Assembly (NCBI RefSeq): GCF_001425835.1
Contig: NZ_LMDP01000003.1
Location: forward strand, 256,001 to 320,000
Reading direction: 5' to 3'
Length of the DNA: 64,000 bases
From: Afipia sp. Root123D2
GTDB taxonomy: Bacteria > Pseudomonadota > Alphaproteobacteria > Rhizobiales > Xanthobacteraceae
A program made the translations under genes and the position numbers. Below the pieces are notes generated by a model. The model ran no database searches, had not been told where the DNA came from, and worked only from the letters and a program-made list of their open reading frames with translations. This document shows, piece by piece, positions 7,196 to 17,015 of the stretch (its first letter is position 1; the number at the start of each line of letters is the position of its first letter).

Positions 7196-8911
7196 CTAGT
7201 ACATGAAATAGCGCTGCGCCATGGGCAGCACCTCCGCCGGCGCGCAGGTCAGCAATTCGCCATCGGCGCGAACTTCGTAGGTTTCGGCATCGACCTCGAT
7301 GTTCGGCGTCTCTCCATTATGGATCATGCTCTTCTTCGAAATACGGCCGCGCGTGTTTGAAACAGGATACAGCGCCTTCTGGATACCGAGTTTTTTCGCC
7401 AGTCCCGAAGCGACCGCGGCCTTGGAGGAAAACACCACCGACGACGCCGTCAGCGCACGGCCGAACGCGCCAAACATCGGCTGATAATGCACTGGCTGTG
7501 GCGTCGGGATCGAGGCGTTCGGATCGCCCATCGGCGCCGCCACGATGCTCCCGCCCTTGATGATGCAATCCGGCTTCACACCGAAAAACGCCGGTGACCA
7601 CAGCACGAGATCCGCCATTTTTCCCTTTTCGATCGAGCCGATCAGCTTCGATACGCCATGGGCGATCGCCGGATTGATGGTGTACTTGGCGATGTAGCGT
7701 TTGACGCGGAAATTATCGTTATCCTTGCCCCTGTCTTCCGGCAACGAGCCGCGCTGCTTCTTCATCTTGTCGGCGGTCTGCCAGGTGCGAATGATGACCT
7801 CACCGAGCCGACCCATCGCCTGCGAATCCGACGAAATCATCGACAGCGCACCGATATCGTGAAGGATATCTTCTGCCGCGATGGTCTCCTTGCGGATCCG
7901 GCTCTCGGCGAACGCAAGATCTTCGGCAATCGACGGATCGAGATGGTGACACACCATCAGCATATCGAGATGCTCGTCGATGGTGTTGCGTGTGAACGGC
8001 CGCGTCGGATTGGTCGACGACGGCAGCACGTTCTTCAGCCCCGCGACCTTGATAATGTCCGGGGCGTGACCTCCACCCGCACCTTCGGTGTGGAAAGCGT
8101 GAATGGTGCGCCCCTTGAACGCCTTGATGGTGTCTTCCACAAATCCCGACTCGTTCAGCGTGTCGGTATGGATCATCACCTGAATGTCGTGATCATCGGC
8201 CACGCTGAGACAGGTATCGATCGCGGCCGGCGTGGTGCCCCAATCCTCGTGCAGCTTGAGCGCGCAGGCGCCGGCCTTGACCATCTCGACCAATGCTGCC
8301 GGGCGCGACGCGTTGCCCTTGCCGGAAATGCCGAGATTGACCGGAAACGCATCAAACGACTGGATCATGCGCGCGATGTGCCACGGCCCCGGCGTGCAGG
8401 TGGTGGCGAAGGTGCCGTGCGACGGCCCGGTGCCGCCGCCGAGCATCGAGGTGACGCCGGACATCAGCGCGTGCTCGATCTGCTGCGGGCAGATGAAATG
8501 GATGTGGGCATCGAAACCGCCGGCGGTGAGGATCTTGCCCTCACCGGCGATGATATCCGTGCCGGGGCCGATCACGATGGTGACGCCGGGCTGGATGTCC
8601 GGGTTGCCGGCCTTGCCGATGGCGGCGATATGCCCGTCCTTGATGGCGACGTCGGCCTTGACGATACCCCAGTGATCAACCACCAGCGCATTGGTGATGA
8701 CGGTATCGGCCGCGCCCTGTTTGTTGGTGATCTGCGACTGACCCATGCCGTCGCGGATGACCTTGCCGCCGCCGAACTTCACCTCCTCGCCGTAAACCGT
8801 GAAATCCTTCTCGACTTCAATAATGAGATCGGTATCGGCGAGGCGCACGCGGTCGCCTGTGGTCGGGCCGAACATGTCGGCATAGACAGAACGCTTGATT
8901 GTGGTGGCCAT
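7196..8911 (-). CDS. ureC: Urease subunit alpha
   Basis: UreC is the catalytic subunit that hydrolyses urea to ammonia and carbamate at a dinickel centre. The 571 residues are full length. All metal and catalytic residues are present, shifted by two from Klebsiella numbering: His136 and His138 (DAHIHF), carbamylated Lys219 ([10 protein letters not shown]), His248, His274, Asp362 (SSDSQAMGR) and the mobile-flap Cys321-His322 (MVCHHLDP). The start [15 protein letters not shown] at 8911 is the family start; five extra upstream codons are rejected. It follows the GFA-family gene by 11 bases. Confidence 0.98.
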   Translation of the reverse strand: MATTIKRSVYADMFGPTTGDRVRLADTDLIIEVEKDFTVYGEEVKFGGGKVIRDGMGQSQITNKQGAADTVITNALVVDHWGIVKADVAIKDGHIAAIGKAGNPDIQPGVTIVIGPGTDIIAGEGKILTAGGFDAHIHFICPQQIEHALMSGVTSMLGGGTGPSHGTFATTCTPGPWHIARMIQSFDAFPVNLGISGKGNASRPAALVEMVKAGACALKLHEDWGTTPAAIDTCLSVADDHDIQVMIHTDTLNESGFVEDTIKAFKGRTIHAFHTEGAGGGHAPDIIKVAGLKNVLPSSTNPTRPFTRNTIDEHLDMLMVCHHLDPSIAEDLAFAESRIRKETIAAEDILHDIGALSMISSDSQAMGRLGEVIIRTWQTADKMKKQRGSLPEDRGKDNDNFRVKRYIAKYTINPAIAHGVSKLIGSIEKGKMADLVLWSPAFFGVKPDCIIKGGSIVAAPMGDPNASIPTPQPVHYQPMFGAFGRALTASSVVFSSKAAVASGLAKKLGIQKALYPVSNTRGRISKKSMIHNGETPNIEVDAETYEVRADGELLTCAPAEVLPMAQRYFMY

Positions 8912-8922
8912 GAACCGCGCCT

Positions 8923-9276
8923 TCAATAGGATTTGCCATCGAATTTTTGGACCGAAAACGTGTCCGGATCGACGCCGTCAAGACAGCGGATATTAACGGC
9001 GACCATGTCCTTGCCATCCGGCGACTTTCCGGACGCGAAGGATTCCACACCGCATGTGGCGCAGAAGCGATGGCGAATGAGGTGCTTGTTGAAGAGATAG
9101 TCGGTCAACGCGTCGTCGCCCGAGAGCAACTTGAAATCCTGCGTCGGAACAAATGTCAGCAATGTCCCCAGCCGGCCGCAGCGGGAGCAGTTACAGGAAA
9201 TCACTTCGTTGATGTCAGCCGCGACTTCGTAACGAACCTTGCCGCACTGGCATCCGCCCGAATAGGTTTGCCTCAT
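8923..9276 (-). CDS. GFA-family (CENP-V/GFA domain) zinc protein
   Basis: The 117-residue protein matches the GFA domain once described as glutathione-dependent formaldehyde-activating enzyme. Zinc ligands are visible as CQC (9-11), CNCSRC (about 28-33) and CATC (about 73-76). The substrate is not predictable from sequence. It is inserted between ureB and ureC, in the same direction and tightly spaced (34 and 11 bases), so it is probably expressed with urease. No function in urea hydrolysis is known. Confidence 0.88.
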   Translation of the reverse strand: MRQTYSGGCQCGKVRYEVAADINEVISCNCSRCGRLGTLLTFVPTQDFKLLSGDDALTDYLFNKHLIRHRFCATCGVESFASGKSPDGKDMVAVNIRCLDGVDPDTFSVQKFDGKSY

Positions 9277-9310
9277 ATTGCGCCTCGTTCACTGAATTTC
9301 ATGGTTACGG

Positions 9311-9616
9311 TCACAGCTTCCCCATTACGTCGCCGCGAAATCCGTAAACTGTCCGCTTTCCTGCCAACGCCACCAGCGTGACCTCGCGCGTTTGCCCCGG
9401 TTCAAATCGCACCGCCGTCCCCGCCGCGATGTTGAGCCGCATCCCGCGTGCTTTCTTGCGGTCGAACTTCAGCGCCGGATTGGTTTCGAAGAAATGATAA
9501 TGCGAGCCGACCTGAATCGGCCGATCGCCCGTATTGGCGACGGTGAGCGTGACAGTCTTGCGTTTGGCGTTGAGTTCGATCTCGCCATCCTTGATGAAGA
9601 GTTCACCGGGAATCAT
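9311..9616 (-). CDS. ureB: Urease subunit beta
   Basis: UreB is the 101-residue structural subunit that, with UreA and UreC, forms the urease trimer of trimers. It starts with the invariant MIPGEL and contains [19 protein letters not shown] and NPAL, and the conserved RFEPG and YGFRG near the end. Separate ureA and ureB genes are typical of proteobacteria. It lies 7 bases after ureA. Confidence 0.97.
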   Translation of the reverse strand: MIPGELFIKDGEIELNAKRKTVTLTVANTGDRPIQVGSHYHFFETNPALKFDRKKARGMRLNIAAGTAVRFEPGQTREVTLVALAGKRTVYGFRGDVMGKL

Positions 9617-9623
9617 TTTCGCC

Positions 9624-9926
9624 TCACCGAATGGGATCGTGCACGGTCACGAGCTTCGTTCCGTCAGGGAACGTCGCCTCGACCTGAATGTCGCGAATCA
9701 TCTCCGGGATTCCATCCATGACCTGAGAGCGGGTCAGAACTTCAGCGCCCGCCTTCATCAACTCGGCCACCGTGCGCCCGTCGCGCGCGCCTTCGAGAAT
9801 GAAGTCCGAGATGATCGCGATGGCTTCCGGGTGGTTGAGCTTGACGCCGCGCTCCAGCCGCCGCTGCGCGACGATGGCCGCCATCGAGATCAGAAGCTTG
9901 TCCTTTTCGCGGGGAGAAAGATTCAT
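9624..9926 (-). CDS. ureA: Urease subunit gamma
   Basis: UreA is the 100-residue small structural urease subunit. It begins [16 protein letters not shown] and shows the family patterns [14 protein letters not shown] (here RGVKLNH) and VTVHDPI at the C-terminus. It follows ureD by 25 bases and precedes ureB by 7, consistent with one transcript. Confidence 0.97.
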   Translation of the reverse strand: MNLSPREKDKLLISMAAIVAQRRLERGVKLNHPEAIAIISDFILEGARDGRTVAELMKAGAEVLTRSQVMDGIPEMIRDIQVEATFPDGTKLVTVHDPIR

Positions 9927-9951
9927 GCGTTGAGCCTGATTGAATGAAACA

Positions 9952-10821
9952 TCAGTTGAGCCAGATGCGTGGCAATGCAGCAGGGTCCACGCGCTGGAAG
10001 ACCTTGATCATATCGGTGCGCAGCCGCGCGGCATCCTGTGCGCAGAACCGCGCCATGGCAAAGCCGTTCCACCCCGAGACGCCGACTTCCCCTCCGAACG
10101 AATCCGCCGCCTCGCGGATGCGTTCGACCAGCGCCTCATCGCCCGGCGCGATCAACGCGGTGCCGATGGCGACGCCGCCACCCGCCACGGCCGACCGTGC
10201 CAGCTTCGCGCCGATGTCACCATCGAGCCGAACCGTCTCGGCATAGATCGGCTTGCCATCGCGACGAACGCGCCAGCGGTCGATAAAGCGGCCCTCGGTC
10301 ATCGTTTCGTTCATCGCCGTGCGCCCGAACACGACGATTTCGCACAGCAGTAGCGACGCCGTCGCATCCAGATCGATCTCGAAGCTGCGCGATACCTGCG
10401 CGCGGTCAAACAGGATGGTTTCCTGCGGCAGCCATGCGAGATAAGAGCCTGCCTCCGCACGCAGCCGGATGTCGAGCCGCGCCTCGGGGCCGTGCGAGCG
10501 GTAAATTTTCTCCGCCGCTGCCGTCGTCACCGTCAGCCGCGCCCGCTCACGCGCAACAATATCAATATCGAAACGATCCCCGCCCGCAACGCCGCCCGCC
10601 GTGTTGACGAACACCGCCGACAAACCGCCTTGCTCCGGCGAGGGAAACCGCACGCGCAGCGAACCGGCTTCGTGCAATTCACGGCGTCGCGTCATTCCGT
10701 CCTGAACATGAACATCGAGCGCGACCGCACCCACGGCGCGATTGGCCGCGAACACGCCCGACATCGACGCCGCAGTTTCGCCCGCCATCCATCCCCGCCC
10801 TTCCCGGCCGTCCGCCAGCAT
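9952..10821 (-). CDS. ureD: Urease accessory protein UreD
   Basis: UreD (UreH) is the scaffold that binds apo-urease and carries the nickel tunnel from UreG. The 289-residue frame contains the family signatures [23 protein letters not shown] and [13 protein letters not shown] 10821 is eight bases after the urtE stop with GGGCC before it; internal Met at 10788 and 10764 are alternative starts because homology-like sequence begins near FAANRAVG. It sits between the transporter genes and the structural genes. Confidence 0.95.
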   Translation of the reverse strand: MLADGREGRGWMAGETAASMSGVFAANRAVGAVALDVHVQDGMTRRRELHEAGSLRVRFPSPEQGGLSAVFVNTAGGVAGGDRFDIDIVARERARLTVTTAAAEKIYRSHGPEARLDIRLRAEAGSYLAWLPQETILFDRAQVSRSFEIDLDATASLLLCEIVVFGRTAMNETMTEGRFIDRWRVRRDGKPIYAETVRLDGDIGAKLARSAVAGGGVAIGTALIAPGDEALVERIREAADSFGGEVGVSGWNGFAMARFCAQDAARLRTDMIKVFQRVDPAALPRIWLN

Positions 10822-10829
10822 CGGCCCGT

Positions 10830-11525
10830 TCAGAGAGCCATCGCCCGGCTGATTTCGCCGGGGTCGAGGTTGCTGCGATCGCAGGTGAACTTCACCGCGC
10901 CGCGATCCATCACCGCGAAATTGTCGCCGAGCTCGCAGGCGAAGTCGAGATATTGTTCGACCAGAACGATGGCGATGGTGCCGAGACTGCGCAAATAGGC
11001 GATGGCGCGGCCGATGTCCTTGATGATCGACGGCTGGATGCCTTCGGTCGGCTCGTCGAGCAGCAGCACCTTCGGCCGCATCACCAGCGCCCGGCCGATC
11101 GCCAGCTGCTGTTGCTGACCGCCCGAGAGGTCGCCGCCGCGCCGCCCGAGCATCGATTGCAGCACCGGGAACAGCGAGAACACATCGTCGGGAATATTGC
11201 GCTGATCACGCTTCAGCGGCGCATAACCAGTCTTGAGATTTTGTTCCACCGTCAGCAGCGGGAAGATTTCCCGGCCCTGCGGCACGAACGACATGCCGCG
11301 GCGCGCCCGCTCGTAGGGTTTGAGGCTGGAAATATCCACCCCGTCGAAGGTGATCGCACCACCCGCGATCGGATACTGCCCGACCATCGCGCGAAGAAGA
11401 CTGGTCTTGCCGACGCCGTTGCGCCCCAGCACACAGGTCACCTTGCCGGGCTCTGCCGTGAGCGACACGCCGCGCAGCGCCTGCGCCGCGCCGTAGTAAA
11501 GGCTGATGTTATCGACCTTGAGCAT
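10830..11525 (-). CDS. urtE: Urea ABC transporter ATP-binding protein UrtE
   Basis: UrtE is the LivF-like ATPase of the urea importer. The 231 residues hold Walker A GRNGVGKTS, Q-loop PQGREIF, signature LSGGQQQQLAI and Walker B VLLLDEPTEGIQPS, the last a hallmark of UrtE rather than amino-acid LivF. It starts three bases after urtD. Confidence 0.95.
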   Translation of the reverse strand: MLKVDNISLYYGAAQALRGVSLTAEPGKVTCVLGRNGVGKTSLLRAMVGQYPIAGGAITFDGVDISSLKPYERARRGMSFVPQGREIFPLLTVEQNLKTGYAPLKRDQRNIPDDVFSLFPVLQSMLGRRGGDLSGGQQQQLAIGRALVMRPKVLLLDEPTEGIQPSIIKDIGRAIAYLRSLGTIAIVLVEQYLDFACELGDNFAVMDRGAVKFTCDRSNLDPGEISRAMAL

Positions 11526-11528
11526 GGT

Positions 11529-12290
<762 letters not shown>

Positions 12291-12294
12291 CGCA

Positions 12295-13464
12295 TCACTC
12301 CGCCATGTGAGGTTGGGCGACGCCGTCTTCGGCGGCCGCACTTTCGTCAGCCGCAGCCAGAGTCTTTTGACGCCGCGCATCCCACCAGTCGCGGACAGTG
12401 CCGACGATGCCCTTCGGCAACAGCAGCGTCACCAGGATGAACAACGCACCGAGCATGAAAAGCCAGTACGGCGCGAGCGCGCCCGAGGTGAACACCGTCT
12501 TGGCGTAGTTGACGACGACAGCACCCAGCGCCGCGCCGATCAACGTGCCGCGTCCGCCGACTGCAACCCAGATCACCGCCTCGATCGAATTGCCCGGCGC
12601 GAACTCGCCGGGATTGATGATGCCCACCTGCGGCACGTACAGCGCACCGGCGACGCCCGCCATGCAGGCCGACAGCGTGAACACGAACAGCTTGTAGGAT
12701 TCGACGCGGTAGCCGAGAAAGCGCGTCCGCGATTCCGCGTCACGCACCGCGATCAGGACCTTGCCGAGCTTCGACGTCACCACGGCGCGGCAGATCAGGA
12801 ACGACAGCACCAGCGCGAGGCAGGACAGCGCGAACAATGCGGCGCGCGTGCCCTGCGCCTGCACGTTGAAGCCGAGAATGTCCTTGAAGTCGGTCAGTCC
12901 GTTGTTGCCGCCGAAGCCGAAATCGTTGCGGAAGAACGCCAGCAACAGCGCATAGGTCATCGCCTGGGTGATGATCGACAGGTAGACGCCAGTGACGCGC
13001 GAACGGAACGCCAGCCAGCCAAAGCCAAACGCCAACAGTCCCGGCACCACCAGCACCATCAGCGCGGCGAACCAGAACATGTCGAAGCCCTGCCAGTACC
13101 ACGGCAACGCCTTGTAGTTCAGGAACACCATGAAGTCCGGCAACAGCGGATTGCCGTAGACCCCGCGGCTGCCGATCTGCCGCATCAGGTACATGCCCAT
13201 GGCGTAACCGCCGAGGGCGAAGAACGCGCCGTGCCCGAGCGAGAGAATCCCGCAATAGCCCCAGATCAGGTCGATCGACAGCGCGAGGATGGCGTAGCAG
13301 AGATATTTGCCGAACAGCGAGATCAGATAGGTCGGCACCTGCAGCGGCGATGATTCCGGCAGCAGCAGATTCGAGAGCGGCAGCACGATGCCGATGGCGG
13401 CGACAATCAGAATGAAGATCGTCGCGCTGCGATCGAGCGAGCGGGTCAGCAGATGCGGCATCAT
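12295..13464 (-). CDS. urtC: Urea ABC transporter permease UrtC
   Basis: UrtC is one of the two membrane permeases, 389 residues with about ten hydrophobic segments. It shows family features DLIWGYCGILSLGHGAFFALGGYAMGMYL and, later, EAVIWVAVGGRGTLIGAALGA. It overlaps urtB by four bases (13461-13464), so translation is coupled. The C-terminus is hydrophilic (QKTLAAADESAAAED). Confidence 0.95.
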   Translation of the reverse strand: MMPHLLTRSLDRSATIFILIVAAIGIVLPLSNLLLPESSPLQVPTYLISLFGKYLCYAILALSIDLIWGYCGILSLGHGAFFALGGYAMGMYLMRQIGSRGVYGNPLLPDFMVFLNYKALPWYWQGFDMFWFAALMVLVVPGLLAFGFGWLAFRSRVTGVYLSIITQAMTYALLLAFFRNDFGFGGNNGLTDFKDILGFNVQAQGTRAALFALSCLALVLSFLICRAVVTSKLGKVLIAVRDAESRTRFLGYRVESYKLFVFTLSACMAGVAGALYVPQVGIINPGEFAPGNSIEAVIWVAVGGRGTLIGAALGAVVVNYAKTVFTSGALAPYWLFMLGALFILVTLLLPKGIVGTVRDWWDARRQKTLAAADESAAAEDGVAQPHMAE

Positions 13465-15074
13465 GCTTCCACCGATCTGCCCTTGAGGGCGAACAGACCG
13501 CGCGGACGCTTCTGGATGAACAGGATGATCAGCACCAGAATGGCGATCTTGCCGAGCACCGCGCCGGCCACCGGCTCAAGAAACTTGTTGGCCATGCCGA
13601 GCGTCAGCGCGCCGACCAGCGTCCCCCACAAATTGCCGACCCCACCGAACACCACCACCATGAAGCTGTCGATGATGTAGCTCTGGCCAAGGTTCGGACT
13701 AACGTTATCGATCTGCGACAGCGCCACCCCAGCGATGCCGGCGATCCCTGAGCCGAGGCCGAAAGTCACCGCATCGACGCGGGATGTGGCGATGCCCATC
13801 GACGCTGCCATGCGCCGGTTCTGCGTCACGGCGCGCATCTCAAGACCGAGGCTGGTGTAGCGCAGCATCGCGAGCAGGATCGCGAACACCGCCAGCGTGA
13901 ACACCACGATCCAGAGACGGTTATAAGTGATCGTCAATTGACCGATTTCGAATGCGCCGCTCATCCATGACGGATTACCGACCTCGCGGTTGGTCGGGCC
14001 GAACATGGTGCGCACGGCCTGCTGCAGCACCAGCGACAGGCCCCAGGTCGCCAGCAGTGTTTCGAGCGGGCGGCCGTAGAGAAAGCGGATAATGGTGCGC
14101 TCAATGACGACGCCGATCACGCCCGCCACCAGAAATGCCAGCGGCACCGCAATCAGCAGCGAATAATCGAACAACACCGGATACGCGGTGCGGATCATTT
14201 CCTGCACCACGAACGTCACATAAGCGCCGATCATCACCATTTCGCCGTGCGCCATGTTGATGACACCCATCACGCCGAAGGTGATGGCAAGGCCGATGGC
14301 GGCGAGCAACAGCACCGAACCAAGCGACAGGCCGTACCATGCGTTTTGCGCCGTCGCCCAGATCGCCAGCGTACTCTGGATCGCACTGACCGCGTTCGAT
14401 GCGGCGCGCGCCACCGCCGGCGTTGCGCCGGCGGGAAGGTTCGACAGCATCGCCAGCGCTTCCTGATCGCCGCGGGCGCGGATCATCGCGACCGCATCGA
14501 TTTTTGCGGCCTCGCTGGTATCGGGCTTGAACAGGACGATCGCCGCGCGCGCCTCGGTCAGCGCGCGTTTCGCGGCGGGATTGATTTCCTTGGCAAGGGC
14601 CGTCTCGATGGCTGGCAGCGATGCGTCGTCGTGGGTCTTGAACACGGTCTGCGCCGCCAGCACGCGCTTTGCGGGATCCGGAGACGACAGCGTCAGATTG
14701 CCGAGCGCCTCCTCGACAGCGCGGCGCAGGCGATTGTTGACGCGCACCGCGCTGGCCCCGGTGGGCACGGCAGCGATGGTTTCACCCGTCGCAGCGTTGA
14801 TGACCTTGCCCCCGGCGTCCGTGAAGAACACCAGCTTGCTGGCGGGATCGGCCATCAATCGCCCGCGCTGCAAGGCATCGACGATCGGGAAAGCGAGCGG
14901 ATTGTCGCTGGTGACGAGCGCACTGATCGCCTCGCCCGTGTCGGCGAAGGACCCGTTGGCGAATTTCGCGACGGCGTCCTCGAACGGTCCAGCCAGCGCG
15001 GGCCAAGCCGAACCGGCCACCACAAGAACAGCAAGGACGATGACGCAGAAGCGTCTGGAAAGATCAGCGAACAC
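13461..15074 (-). CDS. urtB: Urea ABC transporter permease UrtB
   Basis: UrtB is the LivH-like permease, 537 residues. It begins with a signal peptide (about 1-28) and a roughly 200-residue periplasmic N-terminal domain with HEAT-like helices (KRVLAAQTVFKTHDDASLP), then eight or so membrane helices with INMAHGEMVMIGAYVTFVV and VVVFGGVGNLWGTLVGA. The extended N-terminal domain is normal for proteobacterial UrtB. It follows urtA after 78 bases that contain a strong hairpin. Confidence 0.95.
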   Translation of the reverse strand: MFADLSRRFCVIVLAVLVVAGSAWPALAGPFEDAVAKFANGSFADTGEAISALVTSDNPLAFPIVDALQRGRLMADPASKLVFFTDAGGKVINAATGETIAAVPTGASAVRVNNRLRRAVEEALGNLTLSSPDPAKRVLAAQTVFKTHDDASLPAIETALAKEINPAAKRALTEARAAIVLFKPDTSEAAKIDAVAMIRARGDQEALAMLSNLPAGATPAVARAASNAVSAIQSTLAIWATAQNAWYGLSLGSVLLLAAIGLAITFGVMGVINMAHGEMVMIGAYVTFVVQEMIRTAYPVLFDYSLLIAVPLAFLVAGVIGVVIERTIIRFLYGRPLETLLATWGLSLVLQQAVRTMFGPTNREVGNPSWMSGAFEIGQLTITYNRLWIVVFTLAVFAILLAMLRYTSLGLEMRAVTQNRRMAASMGIATSRVDAVTFGLGSGIAGIAGVALSQIDNVSPNLGQSYIIDSFMVVVFGGVGNLWGTLVGALTLGMANKFLEPVAGAVLGKIAILVLIILFIQKRPRGLFALKGRSVEA

Positions 15075-15098
15075 TGGACAACCCCGGCAGAGGTGAGA

Positions 15099-15125
15099 GG
15101 AAGGCGGCGACTGCCGCCGCCTTCC
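15099..15125 (-). terminator. Hairpin between urtA and urtB
   Basis: A perfect 11-bp GC-rich stem (15099-15109 with 15115-15125) with a 5-base loop lies in the urtA-urtB gap, without a T-run. It is more likely an mRNA stabiliser or attenuator that keeps the binding protein in excess over the permease than a full terminator. Confidence 0.55.
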
Positions 15126-15152
15126 GTGGTTCGAATGCAGGTCAGGAGCGGA

Positions 15153-16475
15153 TCAAGATCCCTGCCCGCCGCACTTGTTGGTCTTGACGTTGAAGTTGCC
15201 GCACTTCTTGTCGACCCAATCGCCGATCAGGTCCTTCGAGCCCTCGAGCTCTTTCGACCATGCGTCGCCGGCGACAAGACCAGGGGTCTTCCACACCACG
15301 TCGAACTGGCCGTCGTTCTTGATTTCGCCGATGAACACCGGCTTGGTGATGTGGTGGTTCGGCAGCATCTTCGACACGCCGCCAGTCAGGTTGGCCGCTT
15401 CGATACCGGGAAGCGCGTCGATCACCTTGTCAGCATCGACCGACTTCGCCTTCTCGACCGCCTTCACCCACATGTTGAAGCCGATCACGTGCGCCTCCAT
15501 CGGATCGTTGGTGACGCGCTTCGGGTTTTTGGTGTAGGCCTGCCACTTCTTGATGAACTCCTTGTTTTCAGGAGTGTTGATCGACTCGAAGTAGTTCCAG
15601 GCGGCGAGATGACCGACCAGCGGCTTGGTATCGATGCCGGCGAGTTCTTCTTCACCGACCGAGAACGCCACCACCGGAATGTCGGTGGCCTTGACGCCCT
15701 GGTTGCCGAGCTCCTTGTAGAACGGCACGTTGGCATCGCCGTTGATGGTCGAGACCACCGCGGTCTTCTTGCCGGCCGAGCCGAACTTCTTGATGTCGGC
15801 GACGATCGTCTGCCAGTCGGAGTGACCGAACGGTGTGTAGTTGATCATGATGTCTTCTGGCTTGACGCCTTTCGACTTCAGGTAGGCTTCGAGGATCTTG
15901 TTGGTGGTGCGCGGATAGACGTAGTCGGTGCCGGCCAGCACCCAGCGCTGCACCTTCTCTTCCTTCATCAGGTAATCGACGGCAGGGATCGCCTGCTGGT
16001 TCGGCGCGGCGCCGGTGTAGAACACGTTGCGCTCGCTCTCTTCACCCTCGTATTGCACCGGGTAGAACAGGATCGAATCCAGTTCCTTGAACACCGGCAG
16101 CACGGACTTGCGCGACACCGAGGTCCAGCAGCCGAACACCACCGAGACCTTGTCCTTGGTGATCAGTTCGCGGGCCTTCTCCGCGAACAGCGGCCAGTTC
16201 GAGGCTGGATCGACCACGACCGCCTCGAGCTTCTTGCCGAGAACGCCGCCCTTCTTGTTCTGCTCATCGATCAAAAACAGGATCGTGTCCTTCAGCGTGG
16301 TTTCGCTGATGGCCATGGTTCCGGACAACGAATGGAGGACGCCGACCTTGATGGTGTCGTCGGCCGCCTTCGCGCCGCTGAGTGTGGTGAGGCTTAAAAA
16401 AAGTCCGGCAGTCGCGGCAAGCCATTTGCGTCGGCTCAGTGGCGCGGCCACGGACGGGCTGAAATGGATATTCAT
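15153..16475 (-). CDS. urtA: Urea ABC transporter substrate-binding protein UrtA
   Basis: UrtA is the periplasmic urea-binding protein, 440 residues. The N-terminus has an Arg-containing leader with a hydrophobic run (SRRKWLAATAGLFLSLTTLSG), probably a Tat signal. The mature part shows UrtA hallmarks: IKVGVLHSLSGTMAISE, FGCWTSVSRKSVLPVFKE and YPVQYEGEE. The ribosome site GGGAG precedes ATG 16475. It heads the run of urea genes; a sigma54 promoter match lies about 75 bases upstream. Confidence 0.96.
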   Translation of the reverse strand: MNIHFSPSVAAPLSRRKWLAATAGLFLSLTTLSGAKAADDTIKVGVLHSLSGTMAISETTLKDTILFLIDEQNKKGGVLGKKLEAVVVDPASNWPLFAEKARELITKDKVSVVFGCWTSVSRKSVLPVFKELDSILFYPVQYEGEESERNVFYTGAAPNQQAIPAVDYLMKEEKVQRWVLAGTDYVYPRTTNKILEAYLKSKGVKPEDIMINYTPFGHSDWQTIVADIKKFGSAGKKTAVVSTINGDANVPFYKELGNQGVKATDIPVVAFSVGEEELAGIDTKPLVGHLAAWNYFESINTPENKEFIKKWQAYTKNPKRVTNDPMEAHVIGFNMWVKAVEKAKSVDADKVIDALPGIEAANLTGGVSKMLPNHHITKPVFIGEIKNDGQFDVVWKTPGLVAGDAWSKELEGSKDLIGDWVDKKCGNFNVKTNKCGGQGS

Positions 16476-16546
16476 GCGATGTCATCTCCCTGACGCAGAC
16501 GTGAAACGCTGTGAGACGGCCGACCGGCCGGCTGCGTTAAGGGAAT

Positions 16547-16562
16547 CGCAAGAACTATGCCA
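16547..16562 (-). promoter_or_regulatory. Sigma54 (RpoN) promoter for the urea operon
   Basis: The minus strand reads TGGCAT, five bases, TTGCG, with the -24 GG and -12 GC separated by exactly ten bases as sigma54 requires (consensus TGGCAC-N5-TTGCW). The start of transcription would be near 16536, giving a leader of about 60 bases. Nitrogen-regulated sigma54 control through NtrC is expected for urea uptake. Confidence 0.6.
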
Positions 16563-16574
16563 CCGCTGGTGGCA
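16558..16574. promoter_or_regulatory. Perfect palindrome overlapping the urtA promoter
   Basis: TGCCACC, three bases, GGTGGCA forms a perfect inverted repeat that overlaps the -24 element. It resembles the NtrC half-site pattern (TGCACC...GGTGCA) but with an extra C/G and a shorter spacer. It could bind NtrC or a repressor. Confidence 0.4.
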
Positions 16575-17015
16575 CCTATAATTATTTGATATTGCTTATA
16601 AAAATCAAGTTTCAGCCAAATCTTCGTTCAGGGGCTGCTTGCGTTGCAGGCAGTTTCACTGACTGACGAAGAAGCAATCTGCATAATTTTTTGCCACGTT
16701 CGCGGATCTGGTTAAATTAACGGCACCGGGCTGAAAGACGATAGGCCAGCAGCCGAAACCGTTAGCCAAACGGCCCATCGGCAGCCGTCGGGACGCGATT
16801 GACTTGAAAGCGCCGCGTTCCTGTTCCATATGAGCGGCACGACCTTGAGAATCATCAGGTCCTTGCGAGCCGCGTGTTCTGATCCCGATTGACCGGTTTC
16901 TGGCTTGCCCCTTCAGCTAACCGAAACCGACGCCCCAGACACGCGGGTGTCTCCGACACCCGGCCGCACCTGACATGATGTCGGGCGCGCTCCTCGACTC
17001 ATAGAAAGATTACCT

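Larger units (their letters stand above)
16476..17015. other. Divergent regulatory region between urtA and the helicase gene
   Basis: No gene is supported in these 540 bases. The urtA-proximal part holds a sigma54 promoter match (16547-16562) and an overlapping palindrome (16558-16574), followed by an AT-rich stretch to about 16620. The helicase-proximal part is a long leader with an 8-bp stem-loop at 16944-16962. Confidence 0.55.

Noticed and set aside
14247..16397. 716-codon plus-strand open frame antisense to urtB/urtA
   Set aside because: It is a GC-rich shadow of the coding strands: Arg/His/Gly-rich, no domain, no ribosome site.
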